NCBI GenBank assembly: GCA_963716245.1
Contig: OY970300.1
Span: forward strand, 806,001 to 870,000
DNA from: VRUE01 sp963716245
Lineage (GTDB): Bacteria > Actinomycetota > Thermoleophilia > Solirubrobacterales > 70-9
Direction: 5' to 3'
DNA length: 64,000 nucleotides
In this document: one piece after another, positions 8,546 to 17,373 of the stretch
How the letters are laid out: every line of letters begins with the position of its first letter
Position numbering within the stretch: the stretch's first letter is position 1
Program-made: the position numbers and the translations under genes
Notes under the pieces: generated by a model
What the model saw: the letters and a program-made list of their open reading frames with translations, nothing else
Database searches by the model: none
Told to the model about the DNA's origin: nothing

Positions 8546-8590
8546 CTCAAAATCAATTGAGTAAAGCGGCCGGGCGCGCTAAGGATCGCT
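8534..8590 (+). promoter_or_regulatory. Conserved upstream block A of the secreted six-cysteine gene
   Basis: GCGGC-N2-GTTAACT at 8534-8547, an AAAA run, CGGCC at 8567-8571 and GCGCTAAGGAT from 8576. The same elements occur upstream of the paralogous gene at 35597, with exactly 35 bases from GTTAACT to GCGCTAA in both. TTGAGT (8557-8562) and TAAGGA (8580-8585) are 17 bases apart, a plausible -35/-10 pair here, but the -35 is not conserved in the partner. ACTCAA/TTGAGT also form a 6-bp inverted repeat. Confidence 0.55.
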
Positions 8591-8620
8591 CGTCCTCCGA
8601 CAACGTCGAAAGGGAGAGCA

Positions 8621-9280
8621 ATGACCCGCAATCTCGGGATTCTCGGCCTCGTCGTCGCCGTCGTCCTGGCGATGAGCGCATTCGGCGCATCGTCGGCTTC
8701 GGCGGTCGGCGAGTTCACATCGACCGTCTACCCGCAGCACGTGGTCAGCTGGGACGTCGAACCAAACGATCAGTTGACAGGGACCGGCTCGCAATTGACC
8801 TGTGCGGAACAGACCTTCACAGCGGATCTCGGCGCACCGAGCCCTGCGGCCTCGTTCGTGCCGCAGTACGGCACCTGCCGGACACTCGGCGCTGCCTTCG
8901 ACAACGTCACAACCACAACCAATCAATGCGTCTTTGAATTCACAGTCACCACAACAGCCTCGGCGGACGAGCACAGAGGCAGCGTTCACCTCAAATGCCC
9001 GACCGGGAAATCGATCGAATTCCATCACTTCTCGACCCAGGCCAACCACGCGAATGGAATCCAGAGCTGCACACTCACAGTGAGTCCACAGACCGCTCCG
9101 GAGGAGGTGGTCTACACAAACAGGACATTCAGCGAGGACATCGAGATCCACGCGGCGTTCACCCTGCCGACGCAGACCCACGGACCTTGTGTCTTCGGCC
9201 TGACAGTCAACTCGACCACAACGAACGACGTGACCGCGACACTTGAAACCACAAGCGGGGATCCGATCCACATCGGATAG
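8621..9280 (+). CDS. Secreted six-cysteine protein, unknown function (219 aa)
   Basis: A clear signal peptide (residues 1 to about 29: TRN..., hydrophobic core, ASSASA-V cleavage region) is followed by about 190 residues with no recognised domain. It is Thr/Asn-rich and predicted beta. Six cysteines (in LTC, GTC, NQC, LKC, QSC and GPC contexts) line up one-for-one with those of the protein at 35597, along with GAAFDNVT and HFST/HYTS-type segments, suggesting three disulfides. Base composition is lower in GC than neighbours. ATG with AAAGGGAGAG upstream. Probably an exported structural or binding protein; function unknown. Confidence 0.8.
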   Translation: MTRNLGILGLVVAVVLAMSAFGASSASAVGEFTSTVYPQHVVSWDVEPNDQLTGTGSQLTCAEQTFTADLGAPSPAASFVPQYGTCRTLGAAFDNVTTTTNQCVFEFTVTTTASADEHRGSVHLKCPTGKSIEFHHFSTQANHANGIQSCTLTVSPQTAPEEVVYTNRTFSEDIEIHAAFTLPTQTHGPCVFGLTVNSTTTNDVTATLETTSGDPIHIG

Positions 9281-9294
9281 GTCTGAGCGCGCTC

Positions 9295-11016
9295 CTACTT
9301 AGTTGACGCCGCCGCCCGCCGGGCGGTGGCGTCCAGCTCGGCTTCGGCCGTCGGCGCCGCCGAGGTCTCGGGATCGGTGAGCTCGGTGAGGCGCACGTAA
9401 AGGTCCTCGACCTCGCTGGGCAGCTCGACCTCGGCATCGGGGCCTCGCCCGGTTCCCTCGCGGTGGTGCCAGAGCCGCTCGTCCAGGTGCTCGGCGAGCG
9501 TCGTACGCTGAGCGTCGGTCAGCGTGGCGAAGCCGAGGAACTGCGCCAGGCGCCTCGTCTGGAGCTGCCAGTCCTCGAAGTAGCGCTCGTAGGAGACGAA
9601 CAGGCGGGGCGACCCGCTCGTGTGGACGATCGCGCTCGTCGTGTAGCGCAGCCACAGCCGCAGCGCCTCGTCCTGCTCGACGCCGTCGCGCGCCTGGAGC
9701 GAGGCGGCCACGTCGAGCGGGTGGCGCACGCAGAGCACGTATCGCAGGCGGGACTCGACGTGGCGCATCCGCGGCAGCAGCTCCTGCCAGAAGGGCAGGG
9801 TCAGGCAGGTGCGGGGGTCCTTCCAGCCCCACAGCGGCGAGCTGCCGAAGCTCTGCTGCACGATCGACCGCGCCCTGCGGCGATGCGGCTCGAGGCGGGG
9901 GTCGGCCTCCCAGCCGGGCTCGAGCGGTGGGGGGTGCCGCCAGCGCTGCCGGGGCGCGTCGCCCAGGGTCGCGAGGATGTCCTCGTCGAGGTCGGCGATC
10001 GCCTCGTGCTCCCAGAAGCCCGCCGGGTTGTTCCCGCCGGCGGCAGGCATCAGCTCCCGCTCTGGGCCGAGGTCGACGCCGAGGAGGTTGAGGATGCGTG
10101 CGGTCACCGACGTGCCGCTGCGCGACATGCCGAGGACGCAGACGGCCGCACCGTGGGAAGCGCGCCTCCCGTCTCGACGGGGACCGCTCCGTTCGAGCGC
10201 AGCGGCGAAGTGCGCATGGAGCTCCGCGTCGATCTGGTTGTGGGCGAGGATCAGCGAGCGCGTCCGCGAGTCGGGTCGTCCGCGGGCGGCGCTCTCGTTC
10301 AGCCGAGGCACGCTGAGGCGGTCCCAGCCGAAGGCCGTCGCGAAGTGCTCCACGGAGCGCTCGTACTGCTCGTGGACGCCGACCACGTAGTGGCGGGTGA
10401 GGACGCCGAGCGCCTCGTCGCGCAGGTCGTACCCCCTCGGCGGCGCCCCGGTCCAGTAGCCGAGCTTCGACTCGTCTCGCCACGGGGCGAGGACGTTGCG
10501 GGCCTGCGCGTTGAAGAACCCGCTGAACAGCTCGTCGGGCTTGCCGCGGGGGTCGCCGCCGCCGAGCTCGCGGTAGAGGTCGGCCAGGGTCCATTCGCGC
10601 CGGAGGAGCTCTCGGCCTATCTCGGTCCCCCGCCCGGCGTGCCTCTCGGCGCGCCCCATGGCGAGCAGGAAGTGGTAGAGCGACCAGACGCGCTCGACCG
10701 GATCGCGCAGCATGCAGAAGGCCCGGAAGGGGCGGTCGAGCGTCGGCATGAGGCGGTTGGCGTCGTGGCCGGCGACGCACCTGATCGACCGCCGCCCCTC
10801 GTCGGGGAGCGATTCGTACCAGCCGCGGTACCACTCGACCAGATCGAGCTCGGTCCCGGCCGCGAGCGAGTCGCGGTAGGCCCGATCGACCTCGCCATAG
10901 ACCTGGGCCACCTCGCCCTCGCCGTAGTTCCCGCGCACGAGCCCGAGCAGCGAGGTCCCGCCGCTCTTCGGCAGGTGGTGGTAGATCAGCAGCGGCGAAT
11001 CGGTTCGAGCCGCCAT
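9295..11016 (-). CDS. Two-domain sulfotransferase (573 aa)
   Basis: Two complete sulfotransferase modules in one chain. Module 1 (about 8-270) has HHLPKSGGTSLLG (P-loop, 13-25) and CMLRDPVERVWSLY (3'-phosphate-binding strand, about 101), resembling the HS2ST-type Sulfotransfer_2 family. Module 2 (about 288-530) has VLGMSRSGTSVTARIL (294-309), GFWEHE, WGWKDPR and a CVRHPLDVAAS segment, and closely resembles the stand-alone protein at 33296. Length is about double the usual. ATG at 11016, ten bases after the methyltransferase stop, so co-transcribed with it. Probably adds sulfate at two positions or on two acceptors; inference. Confidence 0.8.
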   Translation of the reverse strand: MAARTDSPLLIYHHLPKSGGTSLLGLVRGNYGEGEVAQVYGEVDRAYRDSLAAGTELDLVEWYRGWYESLPDEGRRSIRCVAGHDANRLMPTLDRPFRAFCMLRDPVERVWSLYHFLLAMGRAERHAGRGTEIGRELLRREWTLADLYRELGGGDPRGKPDELFSGFFNAQARNVLAPWRDESKLGYWTGAPPRGYDLRDEALGVLTRHYVVGVHEQYERSVEHFATAFGWDRLSVPRLNESAARGRPDSRTRSLILAHNQIDAELHAHFAAALERSGPRRDGRRASHGAAVCVLGMSRSGTSVTARILNLLGVDLGPERELMPAAGGNNPAGFWEHEAIADLDEDILATLGDAPRQRWRHPPPLEPGWEADPRLEPHRRRARSIVQQSFGSSPLWGWKDPRTCLTLPFWQELLPRMRHVESRLRYVLCVRHPLDVAASLQARDGVEQDEALRLWLRYTTSAIVHTSGSPRLFVSYERYFEDWQLQTRRLAQFLGFATLTDAQRTTLAEHLDERLWHHREGTGRGPDAEVELPSEVEDLYVRLTELTDPETSAAPTAEAELDATARRAAASTK

Positions 11017-11026
11017 CGGTCCGCGG

Positions 11027-11650
11027 CTAGAGCCCGAGGCAGTTCTCGGAGCGGTAGAAGACGCTCGTCTCGCCGCGGTTGGGGGCGATCGGGCCGAGGC
11101 CGGTGAACCGCAGCCGCTTGAAGCCGTGCTCCGCGAGGTACGCCATGCCGACGTTGTAGCGACTGCGATGGCTGTCGTCCCAGATCACCACGCCGTCGCC
11201 TGTGAGCGCCGGCAGGCACTGCAGGGCGCAGTTGACCCGGTCGCGTCCGTCGATGATCACGATCTCGTAGGTGGCGCCGGTGCGCAGGGGGGTGCGGCAG
11301 TAGTCCCCGTCCGTCTCGAGTGGGACCTCGAGTATGCGCACGTTGTCCGGGGCTTCCCCGGCGACCTTCTTCGCCCACTCCGGGTCGTGCTCGACGGCCG
11401 TCACGTGCTTGGCGCAGCCGGCCCACCACCGGGTGGAGTTGCCGCTGCCGAACTCGAAGACGCTGTGGTCCGTCCTGACTCGCTCGCGCAGGAAGTCGAT
11501 CGCGGCATAGCGGTACCAGGGAATCGGCCGGCCCTCCGCGTCCACCGAGGCCCCCCTGACGCAGCTCTCGATCCAGCCGGTTTCGAGCAGGTAGGAGCGA
11601 GCCTTCATCAGCGCCTTGCGCTGCTTCGGATCGTGGGCTGCAGAAGTCAT
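11027..11650 (-). CDS. Class I SAM-dependent methyltransferase (207 aa)
   Basis: VFEFGSGNSTRWW (about residues 63-75) is a motif-I SAM site, followed by VTAVEHDPEWAKKV (acidic residue for ribose) and EIVIIDGRDRVNC. WDDSHRSRYN near residue 160 is typical of small O-methyltransferases of glycan clusters. It is first in a two-gene minus-strand unit with the double sulfotransferase. The 100 bases upstream are shared with the divergent gene at 11751. Probably methylates a sugar hydroxyl; target unknown. Confidence 0.75.
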   Translation of the reverse strand: MTSAAHDPKQRKALMKARSYLLETGWIESCVRGASVDAEGRPIPWYRYAAIDFLRERVRTDHSVFEFGSGNSTRWWAGCAKHVTAVEHDPEWAKKVAGEAPDNVRILEVPLETDGDYCRTPLRTGATYEIVIIDGRDRVNCALQCLPALTGDGVVIWDDSHRSRYNVGMAYLAEHGFKRLRFTGLGPIAPNRGETSVFYRSENCLGL

Positions 11651-11750
11651 CGGTCGCGTCGCATGGTCGTGGTTCTTTCTCGGTCTCGGCTAATCTTCTC
11701 AGCCGCCGGTGTCGCTGGCTGACGGGTGCAGGGAGCGCCGAGCATCGCGT

Positions 11751-13133
11751 ATGCCCACCTTGCCATTCAACCTCCTCCAGCGACTCGACCTTCCCCTCAC
11801 GGAGTACGTCTCGGGGCGCATCGGATACGTCCACGACGCCTTCCTGCCCTTTCCCTACGAGATCCGAGAGTCCCTGCCCGACGACGGTCGAGACCTCGTG
11901 GTGCTGATCGGGAAAAAGAATCGCGCCGAGGGAATCAGGGCGGTGGGCGAACGTTCGGGCCGGGCCGTGATCGCCTTTGCGGCCGGTGACGCGGGAATCC
12001 GCGCCGCGTACCTGAAGGGACAGGACAGTCTTCCGCCGAACGTCGTAGCCGCCTTCGCCGTCAACAACGAACTCGCCGACAGGCGGGCTGTCTCCGTGCC
12101 GCTCGGGGTGCGAGCCAGCAACCTGCGGGCGCTGAAGTTCGTCAGGCAGAACCACCGCGGCGGTAAGTGCGGCCTGCTGTACGGGAACTTCACGCTCAAC
12201 GACCAGTACTACCACCCCGACAGGGCCGGAACGCCGCACATCCGTGAGCGCCTGGTCGCGCGCCTGCGCGACACGTCGTGGACCGCGCTCGACATCAGCG
12301 ACGATCATCGCAAGGAGCCCGCGAACCTCGTCGACTACTACGCTCGCACCGCCGGCCACAGGTTCGTGCTGTCTCCGGAGGGCAACGGCGTCGATTGCTA
12401 CCGGACCTGGGAGGCGCTCTACCTCGGAGCGATCCCGATCGTCATGGTGAGCACGGTCACCTCCGAGTTCGCCGGCCTGCCGATCCTCTTCACGAACGAC
12501 TACAGCGAGTTGAGCGAGGAGTACCTCGAAGAGCGCTGGCAGGAGATGTCGTCACGCTCGTTCCCGATCGAGCGGATGATGAAGGCCTGGTACACGAATC
12601 GCTTCCTGGACGCCGTCTCGACGCTGGACGACCCTCGCTTCGTCTGCTGGCAGGTGGACGAATCTCCGTCCTGGAAGTTCGTCAAGACGCTCGAACGCTC
12701 GTCGCGTTCACCGAGTGGGGTGGTGGCCGAGACGCCGAAGCCGCCCTTCACCGGGCCTCGCGACGCGATGCGGCCCGACGACTGGACCGTGTCGGGCTCG
12801 CTGCGGCTGGCACAGCTGGACGGAGGGCTCGGCGTAGCGGTCCAGGGCGAAGGGCCCGGCGCCGCCGATCTTCCCTTCGAGACCATCGCCGGGGGGCCGT
12901 TTCGGATCGTCGCCAGGGTCGGATCCGAGGCGGGCCACGGCGACACCCTCGAGCTGATCGTCAGGGCCGGGCGGGAGATCATCGCCCGAGCCGAGGTCCA
13001 CGACGCCGAGACGACGGTGGACCTGCCCTTCCGCGCACGCTCTGACCGGACGGTGCTGTCGATCAGGGCTGAGGCCGCGGCGCCGGAGGCCTCCTGGCTG
13101 CTCGGCGGGCTGGCGATCGAGGCGAAGCTCTGA
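11751..13133 (+). CDS. Exostosin/GT47-like glycosyltransferase (460 aa)
   Basis: The central motif RFVLSPEGNGVDCYRTWEAL followed by YLGAIPIV is the hallmark of exostosin-like (GT47-type) glycosyltransferases, where the Glu/Asp region binds the nucleotide sugar. The N-terminal 190 residues form a Rossmann-like half. After about residue 320 comes a beta-rich domain (about 335-460, LRLAQLDGGLGVAVQGEG and following) that could be a carbohydrate-binding or lectin-like module. ATG 11751 is used; an in-frame GTG at 11709 would add 14 residues and has no better ribosome site. Divergent from the methyltransferase at 11027. Confidence 0.7.
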   Translation: MPTLPFNLLQRLDLPLTEYVSGRIGYVHDAFLPFPYEIRESLPDDGRDLVVLIGKKNRAEGIRAVGERSGRAVIAFAAGDAGIRAAYLKGQDSLPPNVVAAFAVNNELADRRAVSVPLGVRASNLRALKFVRQNHRGGKCGLLYGNFTLNDQYYHPDRAGTPHIRERLVARLRDTSWTALDISDDHRKEPANLVDYYARTAGHRFVLSPEGNGVDCYRTWEALYLGAIPIVMVSTVTSEFAGLPILFTNDYSELSEEYLEERWQEMSSRSFPIERMMKAWYTNRFLDAVSTLDDPRFVCWQVDESPSWKFVKTLERSSRSPSGVVAETPKPPFTGPRDAMRPDDWTVSGSLRLAQLDGGLGVAVQGEGPGAADLPFETIAGGPFRIVARVGSEAGHGDTLELIVRAGREIIARAEVHDAETTVDLPFRARSDRTVLSIRAEAAAPEASWLLGGLAIEAKL

Positions 13134-13160
13134 CCCCTCGACTCCAGGAGAGCCGCCTAG

Positions 13161-13952
13161 CTAGCGGGTGACGATCTCGAACCGCACGTCGCCCGGGCGA
13201 GCGACCACGAACTTGGGAAAGAAGCCGCAGAGCGGCCTTTCGACCCGGGCGGCGAAGTGCTCCGCGGCACGGGTCACACCGCGCTTCACGAGGAAGTCGT
13301 CCCCGATCAGCACACCTCGCTCGCTGAGCAGCTCCCAGTACGCGTTGAAATCGCGCAGCGCCGGCTCGTATTGATGCGCGGCGTCTATGTGGGCGACGTC
13401 GACCCGCAGGCCGAGCCGTTTCATCACCACCGCCGCACTCTCCGAGGTCATCGGAAGCGGGACGATGTAGTCCGAGACCTCGTTGCGGATCACGTTCGCG
13501 AGAAAGGTGTAGAAGAGCTGGGGGTAGCCGTGCCGAAGCCGAAGCGACTGGTAGCGGTCGCCGGCATGGTCGGCGAGCACGTGCTCGGGCGAGCCGAGCC
13601 ATGTATCGACGCAGACGATCTCGCAGCGGAGCCCGAGCTCGCGGACGATCTTCGCCATGTGGATGCTTGCGGTGCCCTTCCACACGCCGACCTCGACGAT
13701 TCGCCGCGGGCGAACCTGCTCGATCACGTCGCGAAAGACGTTGGCGTAGGAGTTCCAACCCTGGAGGTCGTCCGGATGAGCGTCGACGTCGACGCCCGCG
13801 TAAGGGCTCTTCTCGTAGAGCAGGCTCAGGGTCGCCTCGTTGGGCGGTCCGCTCCCATCGGGCTCCGGGACGCCTTCCAGCGCGCCGAGGTCGCCCTCCA
13901 CCACGGCGAAGTGAGAGCGCTTCAGCTCGGCGCGGTCGGGGACCGTCGCCAC
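13161..13952 (-). CDS. SAM-dependent methyltransferase, Methyltransf_24-like (263 aa)
   Basis: IVEVGVWKGTASIHMAKI is motif I; CVDTWLGSPEH follows as the acidic strand, and HIDAAHQYEPALRDF plus IGDDFLVKRGV complete a core seen in glycan-cluster O-methyltransferases and cephalosporin-hydroxylase-like proteins. The GTG start at 13952 overlaps the TAG of the upstream GT-D gene by one base (TAGTG). Longer readings would run through that gene. Last gene of a minus-strand chain (20746 down to 13161). Probably O-methylates a sugar. Confidence 0.75.
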   Translation of the reverse strand: MATVPDRAELKRSHFAVVEGDLGALEGVPEPDGSGPPNEATLSLLYEKSPYAGVDVDAHPDDLQGWNSYANVFRDVIEQVRPRRIVEVGVWKGTASIHMAKIVRELGLRCEIVCVDTWLGSPEHVLADHAGDRYQSLRLRHGYPQLFYTFLANVIRNEVSDYIVPLPMTSESAAVVMKRLGLRVDVAHIDAAHQYEPALRDFNAYWELLSERGVLIGDDFLVKRGVTRAAEHFAARVERPLCGFFPKFVVARPGDVRFEIVTR

Positions 13953-14779
13953 TAGACGAGCCTCGGGGTCTCGGGGAACGGCCTGAAGGTCGGCCGCCCC
14001 TCGCCGCGGGTCACCTTGCTGGCCATCTTGTCGAGCGCCGAGCCCATGTCGAGGGCGATGCCGCCGAGCTCCCGTATCCGTATGCACAGCTCCTTCCCGA
14101 ACACACCCGCCCCGACGAGGAAGACTTCGCCCTGCTTGCGCACCTCGACGTCGGCACGGAGGTCCCTGTAGAAGTCGGGCCAGATCGGCACGTCGTGGAG
14201 GGCGGACTCGTAGGCGCCGTCGACGTCGCGCACCACGTACTGGGAAGGCACCTGGTACACGGCGACGTCATGGGCTCCGTACTCGTCTTCGAGGCTGGAG
14301 CGAACGTCTCGGCACGAGACGACGCTCACGCGCCGTCCGCTGACCAGCTCGGGCATGGCCCTGTACAGGTCGCCGTTGACCAGGCAGTGCGCCAGGTAGG
14401 TCGGTTTGCGGCCGTTCGCAACCCGTTCGGCGTAGATCGACGCGATCCGCTCGCCCCACTGCTTGTGCTCGTCGGGGAAGCTGGCGCCGATTCGCAGGCC
14501 GAGCACGTCCGCCTCGTCGAGGGCCTTCGTCACCAGCGCCTTGACCTTGAACATCTCCTCGGCCGAGAAGGTGAGGCCGGTCTGGCGGCGCAGCTTCTTG
14601 ATCGCCATCTTCTCGGAGGCGGCGTCGCCGGGCTCGGCGGCCAGCACTCTTCCCTCGCCCTCTCCGAACCGGACCATGGCGCCGGGCGTACGGGTCGAGA
14701 TCCAGCGTTTGACCATGCGGACCGTCTGCATCCTCGACAGGTTGCGCGAGCCGTCCGCCATCTCGGTGCCGGCGATCAC
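13952..14779 (-). CDS. GT-D fold glycosyltransferase (275 aa)
   Basis: Stand-alone paralogue of the N-terminal half of the fusion at 2117. It keeps VRFGEGEG (ExE instead of DxE), KVKALVTKALDEADVLG, YLAHCLVNGDLY, SCRDVRSSLE, YQVPSQYVVRDVDG and FLVGAGVFGKELCI, and ends soon after DMGSALDKMASKVTRG. That end point shows where the native domain stops and makes the transposase-like tail at 2117 an addition. ATGA overlap with the upstream GT at 14776-14779. Predicted to transfer a hexose to a growing glycan. Confidence 0.75.
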   Translation of the reverse strand: MIAGTEMADGSRNLSRMQTVRMVKRWISTRTPGAMVRFGEGEGRVLAAEPGDAASEKMAIKKLRRQTGLTFSAEEMFKVKALVTKALDEADVLGLRIGASFPDEHKQWGERIASIYAERVANGRKPTYLAHCLVNGDLYRAMPELVSGRRVSVVSCRDVRSSLEDEYGAHDVAVYQVPSQYVVRDVDGAYESALHDVPIWPDFYRDLRADVEVRKQGEVFLVGAGVFGKELCIRIRELGGIALDMGSALDKMASKVTRGEGRPTFRPFPETPRLV

Positions 14780-17373
14780 CGTGCCGACTCCCGCGCGAAC
14801 AGGGCGTACTCGGAGAGAGCCGCGCGCAGGATCGAATGCTTCTCGGCCTCGGCGACCGCGGCGCCCTGCATCTGCCGTCGCAGCTGCGTGTCGTCGACGA
14901 GGCGCCGCAACGCTGCGGCGACCGACTCGAGCCGCAGGGTGTCGACCAGCAGCCCGTTCTCCTCGTGGCGGACGAAGCCGGCCGTCCCACCGATGCGCGG
15001 TGCGATCGCGGTGCAGCCGCAGGCCATCGCCTCGAGCGCAGTGCGCCCGAACGCCTGATAGGTGGAGGCGTCGAGGAAGACGTCGGTGTCACGGAGCAGC
15101 TTCGCGACCGCCTCGCGCGACAGCAGTCCGAGGTGCGGGCCCGGCGCGGGGCAGCCGAGGGCCTCGAAGCTCTCCTCGGGGCAGCCGAACGTGGTCACCT
15201 CGACTCCGTCGCCGTAAGTGGCGACGAGGTCAGAGAGTGCGTCCAGCGTCAGCACGGGCTGGCGCCGCGGGGTTCGTGGCCGGACCATCGCCGCGACGCG
15301 GACCGGGCTGTCGGACGGCTCGACGCGGCCCTGGGTGGAGTAGATCGCCCGGTCGAGGCTCGGCTCGACCTTGGCGACGTCCACGCCGTGCAGGTGGCCG
15401 ATCAGGTTGCGCAGCCAGTGCGTCTTGGCGAAGACGAGCTGCCCGTGGACGGCTGTGTAGGAGTCCAGTGCCTCGACCAGGCGCGAGGAGCCGGGCTCGA
15501 CGAAGAACGGCTCGTAGTCCTGTGCGTAGTAAGCGGGCAGGAAGCCGCCGTCGCGGTCGTGGATTCTCCCCACGGCGGCGACCGTCGAGTAGTGGGTCGC
15601 GACCACCACGTCGGCGGGCGCGGCGAGGCGGGCGAGATCGGCCTCGCCGGAATAGGGGACGAAGACGTCAGCCGCATCCGAGTAGCTGGCGTGCGCACGC
15701 TCCAAGGCGTCGCCCGCGATCGCGATTCGGGCCGGCACGCCGAGCCGGCGCAGGCCGGAGGTCTCCTGGTAGACCGAGTGGACGCCGCCGCCGGATCCGT
15801 CGGGCATCCCGTGCAGCACGAAGAGGATCTCCAGTGGGTCCGGGTTGGCGGCGCGGAAGGCGTCGATCGTCGACGCTTCGTCGGCGGTCGCGATCTTCGT
15901 CGTCTCCCGCAGGCTCTCCAGCTCGCTCATCTCGTCGAGCTCGGCGAGCAGCTCGCGCACCCGCTCGGCGCCGTGCTTCTCGAGGAAGAGCTTGTAGTTG
16001 CGCTGCGCGACCTCGTCGCGCCCGGCGCTCGTATAGGAGCGCGACTTGCTGTGGAAGACGTAGGCGTCGTCGGCGAGCGCGAGCGAGAAGCCGGCGTCGC
16101 GCGCGCGGATGCTGAAGTCGTTCTCCTCGCAGTAGCCGGAGCCGAAGCGCTCCTCGTCGAACAGGCCGACCCGCTCGATCGCCTCCCTGGAGATCGCGTA
16201 ACAGAAGCCGTTGACGAAGGGAACGCGCGGCCGCTCGCGGCCCGACAGCTCGCTCAGCAGGAGCGCCATCGCATCGACGGTCATCCAGGACGGCAGCTCG
16301 TTGACCGCCCAGCGGCCGTTTTCCTCGACGGTGGGCACAGACTGGTGGGTGGCGGCGTTGGAGAGCGGTCCGGCGACGGCGATCCGCGGGTCGGATTCGA
16401 GGCAGGCGACGATTCGCTCGAGCCAGCCCGGGGTGACGATCGTGTCGCTGTTGAGCAGGACCACGTGCGCGCCGGTCGAGGCGCGCAGGCCGACGTTCGC
16501 GGCGCGGGTGTAGCCGTGCTCGGGACCATCGTTGCGGAGCAGCTCGATCTCGGGCTCCTGCCAGGCGACCCGCTCCAGCAGGGCCGCCGTCTCCGGCCTG
16601 CTGCCGTCGTCGACCACGATCAGGTGGAAGGGGCGCGTGGCGCTGTGCAGCAGCGACCAGAGGCAAGTGCGCACGTCCTCCCACGCGTCGTGGACGCAGA
16701 CGACGACGTCGACGCCCGGATGCTCCGGCTCGCTGTCGGCGGCGCGGCCGACGAGCATGCCGCGCCGGTCGCGCGGGAGGGGACCGCTCAGCTCCTCCTC
16801 GGCAGCGGCGTCCCCGGGGGCGAAGAGCGCTTCGTAGCGCGCCTGGAAGCTGCCGCGGAGCGCCGCCTCGGCGGACCGGGCGCGCTCGGCCCGGTCGGGC
16901 CTTGGTCGGGCACCGGGCACGGCGGATGCCGGTGGGGCTTGCGGGGACGCAGGGGGGGACGGTGCGGACGCCGGCGCGGCGATCGGCGCCGCCGCTTGCG
17001 GGGAACCCAGGTCGCTCCGCGCCTCGACGAGGAGCTCGGCGGCGGCATCGAGCGCCGACTGCCTCGCCGGGCGTCGCAGCAGCAGCCGGGAGATCCCGCG
17101 CAGGAAGCCGTGCCCGTAGCGGAAGGAGCGCGAGCGAGCGGTTCGCTCGACGTCCTCCGCCACTGCGTCGACCAAGGCGATGCGGGCAGCCCTCTGCCGG
17201 TCCAGCGCCTCCAGGCGTCGACCGAGACGCCGTTCCTCGCGTTCGGCCTCGCTCAGCTCGTCACGCAGATCGGCGAGCCGCTGCCCGAGATCGACCTCTG
17301 CCTCCCGCACGCAACGCAGCGTACCCAACTGGGCGTCGACCCTCACGAGTGACGGCGCGTCTCGACCAGCCAT
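14776..17373 (-). CDS. Bifunctional GT2-GT4 glycosyltransferase with coiled-coil N-terminus (865 aa)
   Basis: Residues 25-78 are coiled coil; 79-118 carry SRSFRYGHGFLRGI and a basic stretch shared with the coiled-coil protein at 5577; 120-200 is a Pro/Ala linker. A GT2 domain spans about 218-480 (VDVVVCVHDAWEDV, IVVDDGSRPE, VVLLNSDTIVTPGW). A GT4 GT-B domain spans about 515-860 (LFVLHGMPDGSGGGVHSVY, AFGRTALEAMACGCTAI). Two catalytic units in one chain suggest stepwise addition of two sugars. Its ATG lies 31 bases inside the preceding gene; a later start is possible but would remove coiled coil only. Confidence 0.8.
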   Translation of the reverse strand: MAGRDAPSLVRVDAQLGTLRCVREAEVDLGQRLADLRDELSEAEREERRLGRRLEALDRQRAARIALVDAVAEDVERTARSRSFRYGHGFLRGISRLLLRRPARQSALDAAAELLVEARSDLGSPQAAAPIAAPASAPSPPASPQAPPASAVPGARPRPDRAERARSAEAALRGSFQARYEALFAPGDAAAEEELSGPLPRDRRGMLVGRAADSEPEHPGVDVVVCVHDAWEDVRTCLWSLLHSATRPFHLIVVDDGSRPETAALLERVAWQEPEIELLRNDGPEHGYTRAANVGLRASTGAHVVLLNSDTIVTPGWLERIVACLESDPRIAVAGPLSNAATHQSVPTVEENGRWAVNELPSWMTVDAMALLLSELSGRERPRVPFVNGFCYAISREAIERVGLFDEERFGSGYCEENDFSIRARDAGFSLALADDAYVFHSKSRSYTSAGRDEVAQRNYKLFLEKHGAERVRELLAELDEMSELESLRETTKIATADEASTIDAFRAANPDPLEILFVLHGMPDGSGGGVHSVYQETSGLRRLGVPARIAIAGDALERAHASYSDAADVFVPYSGEADLARLAAPADVVVATHYSTVAAVGRIHDRDGGFLPAYYAQDYEPFFVEPGSSRLVEALDSYTAVHGQLVFAKTHWLRNLIGHLHGVDVAKVEPSLDRAIYSTQGRVEPSDSPVRVAAMVRPRTPRRQPVLTLDALSDLVATYGDGVEVTTFGCPEESFEALGCPAPGPHLGLLSREAVAKLLRDTDVFLDASTYQAFGRTALEAMACGCTAIAPRIGGTAGFVRHEENGLLVDTLRLESVAAALRRLVDDTQLRRQMQGAAVAEAEKHSILRAALSEYALFARESAR

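Noticed and set aside
9299..10834. Alternative minus-strand frame inside the double sulfotransferase gene
   Set aside because: Arg/Pro-rich shadow frame; the other frame holds both P-loops.
14836..17352. Plus-strand open frame of 838 codons opposite the GT2-GT4 gene
   Set aside because: No recognisable domains; the minus strand encodes clear glycosyltransferase motifs through the same stretch.
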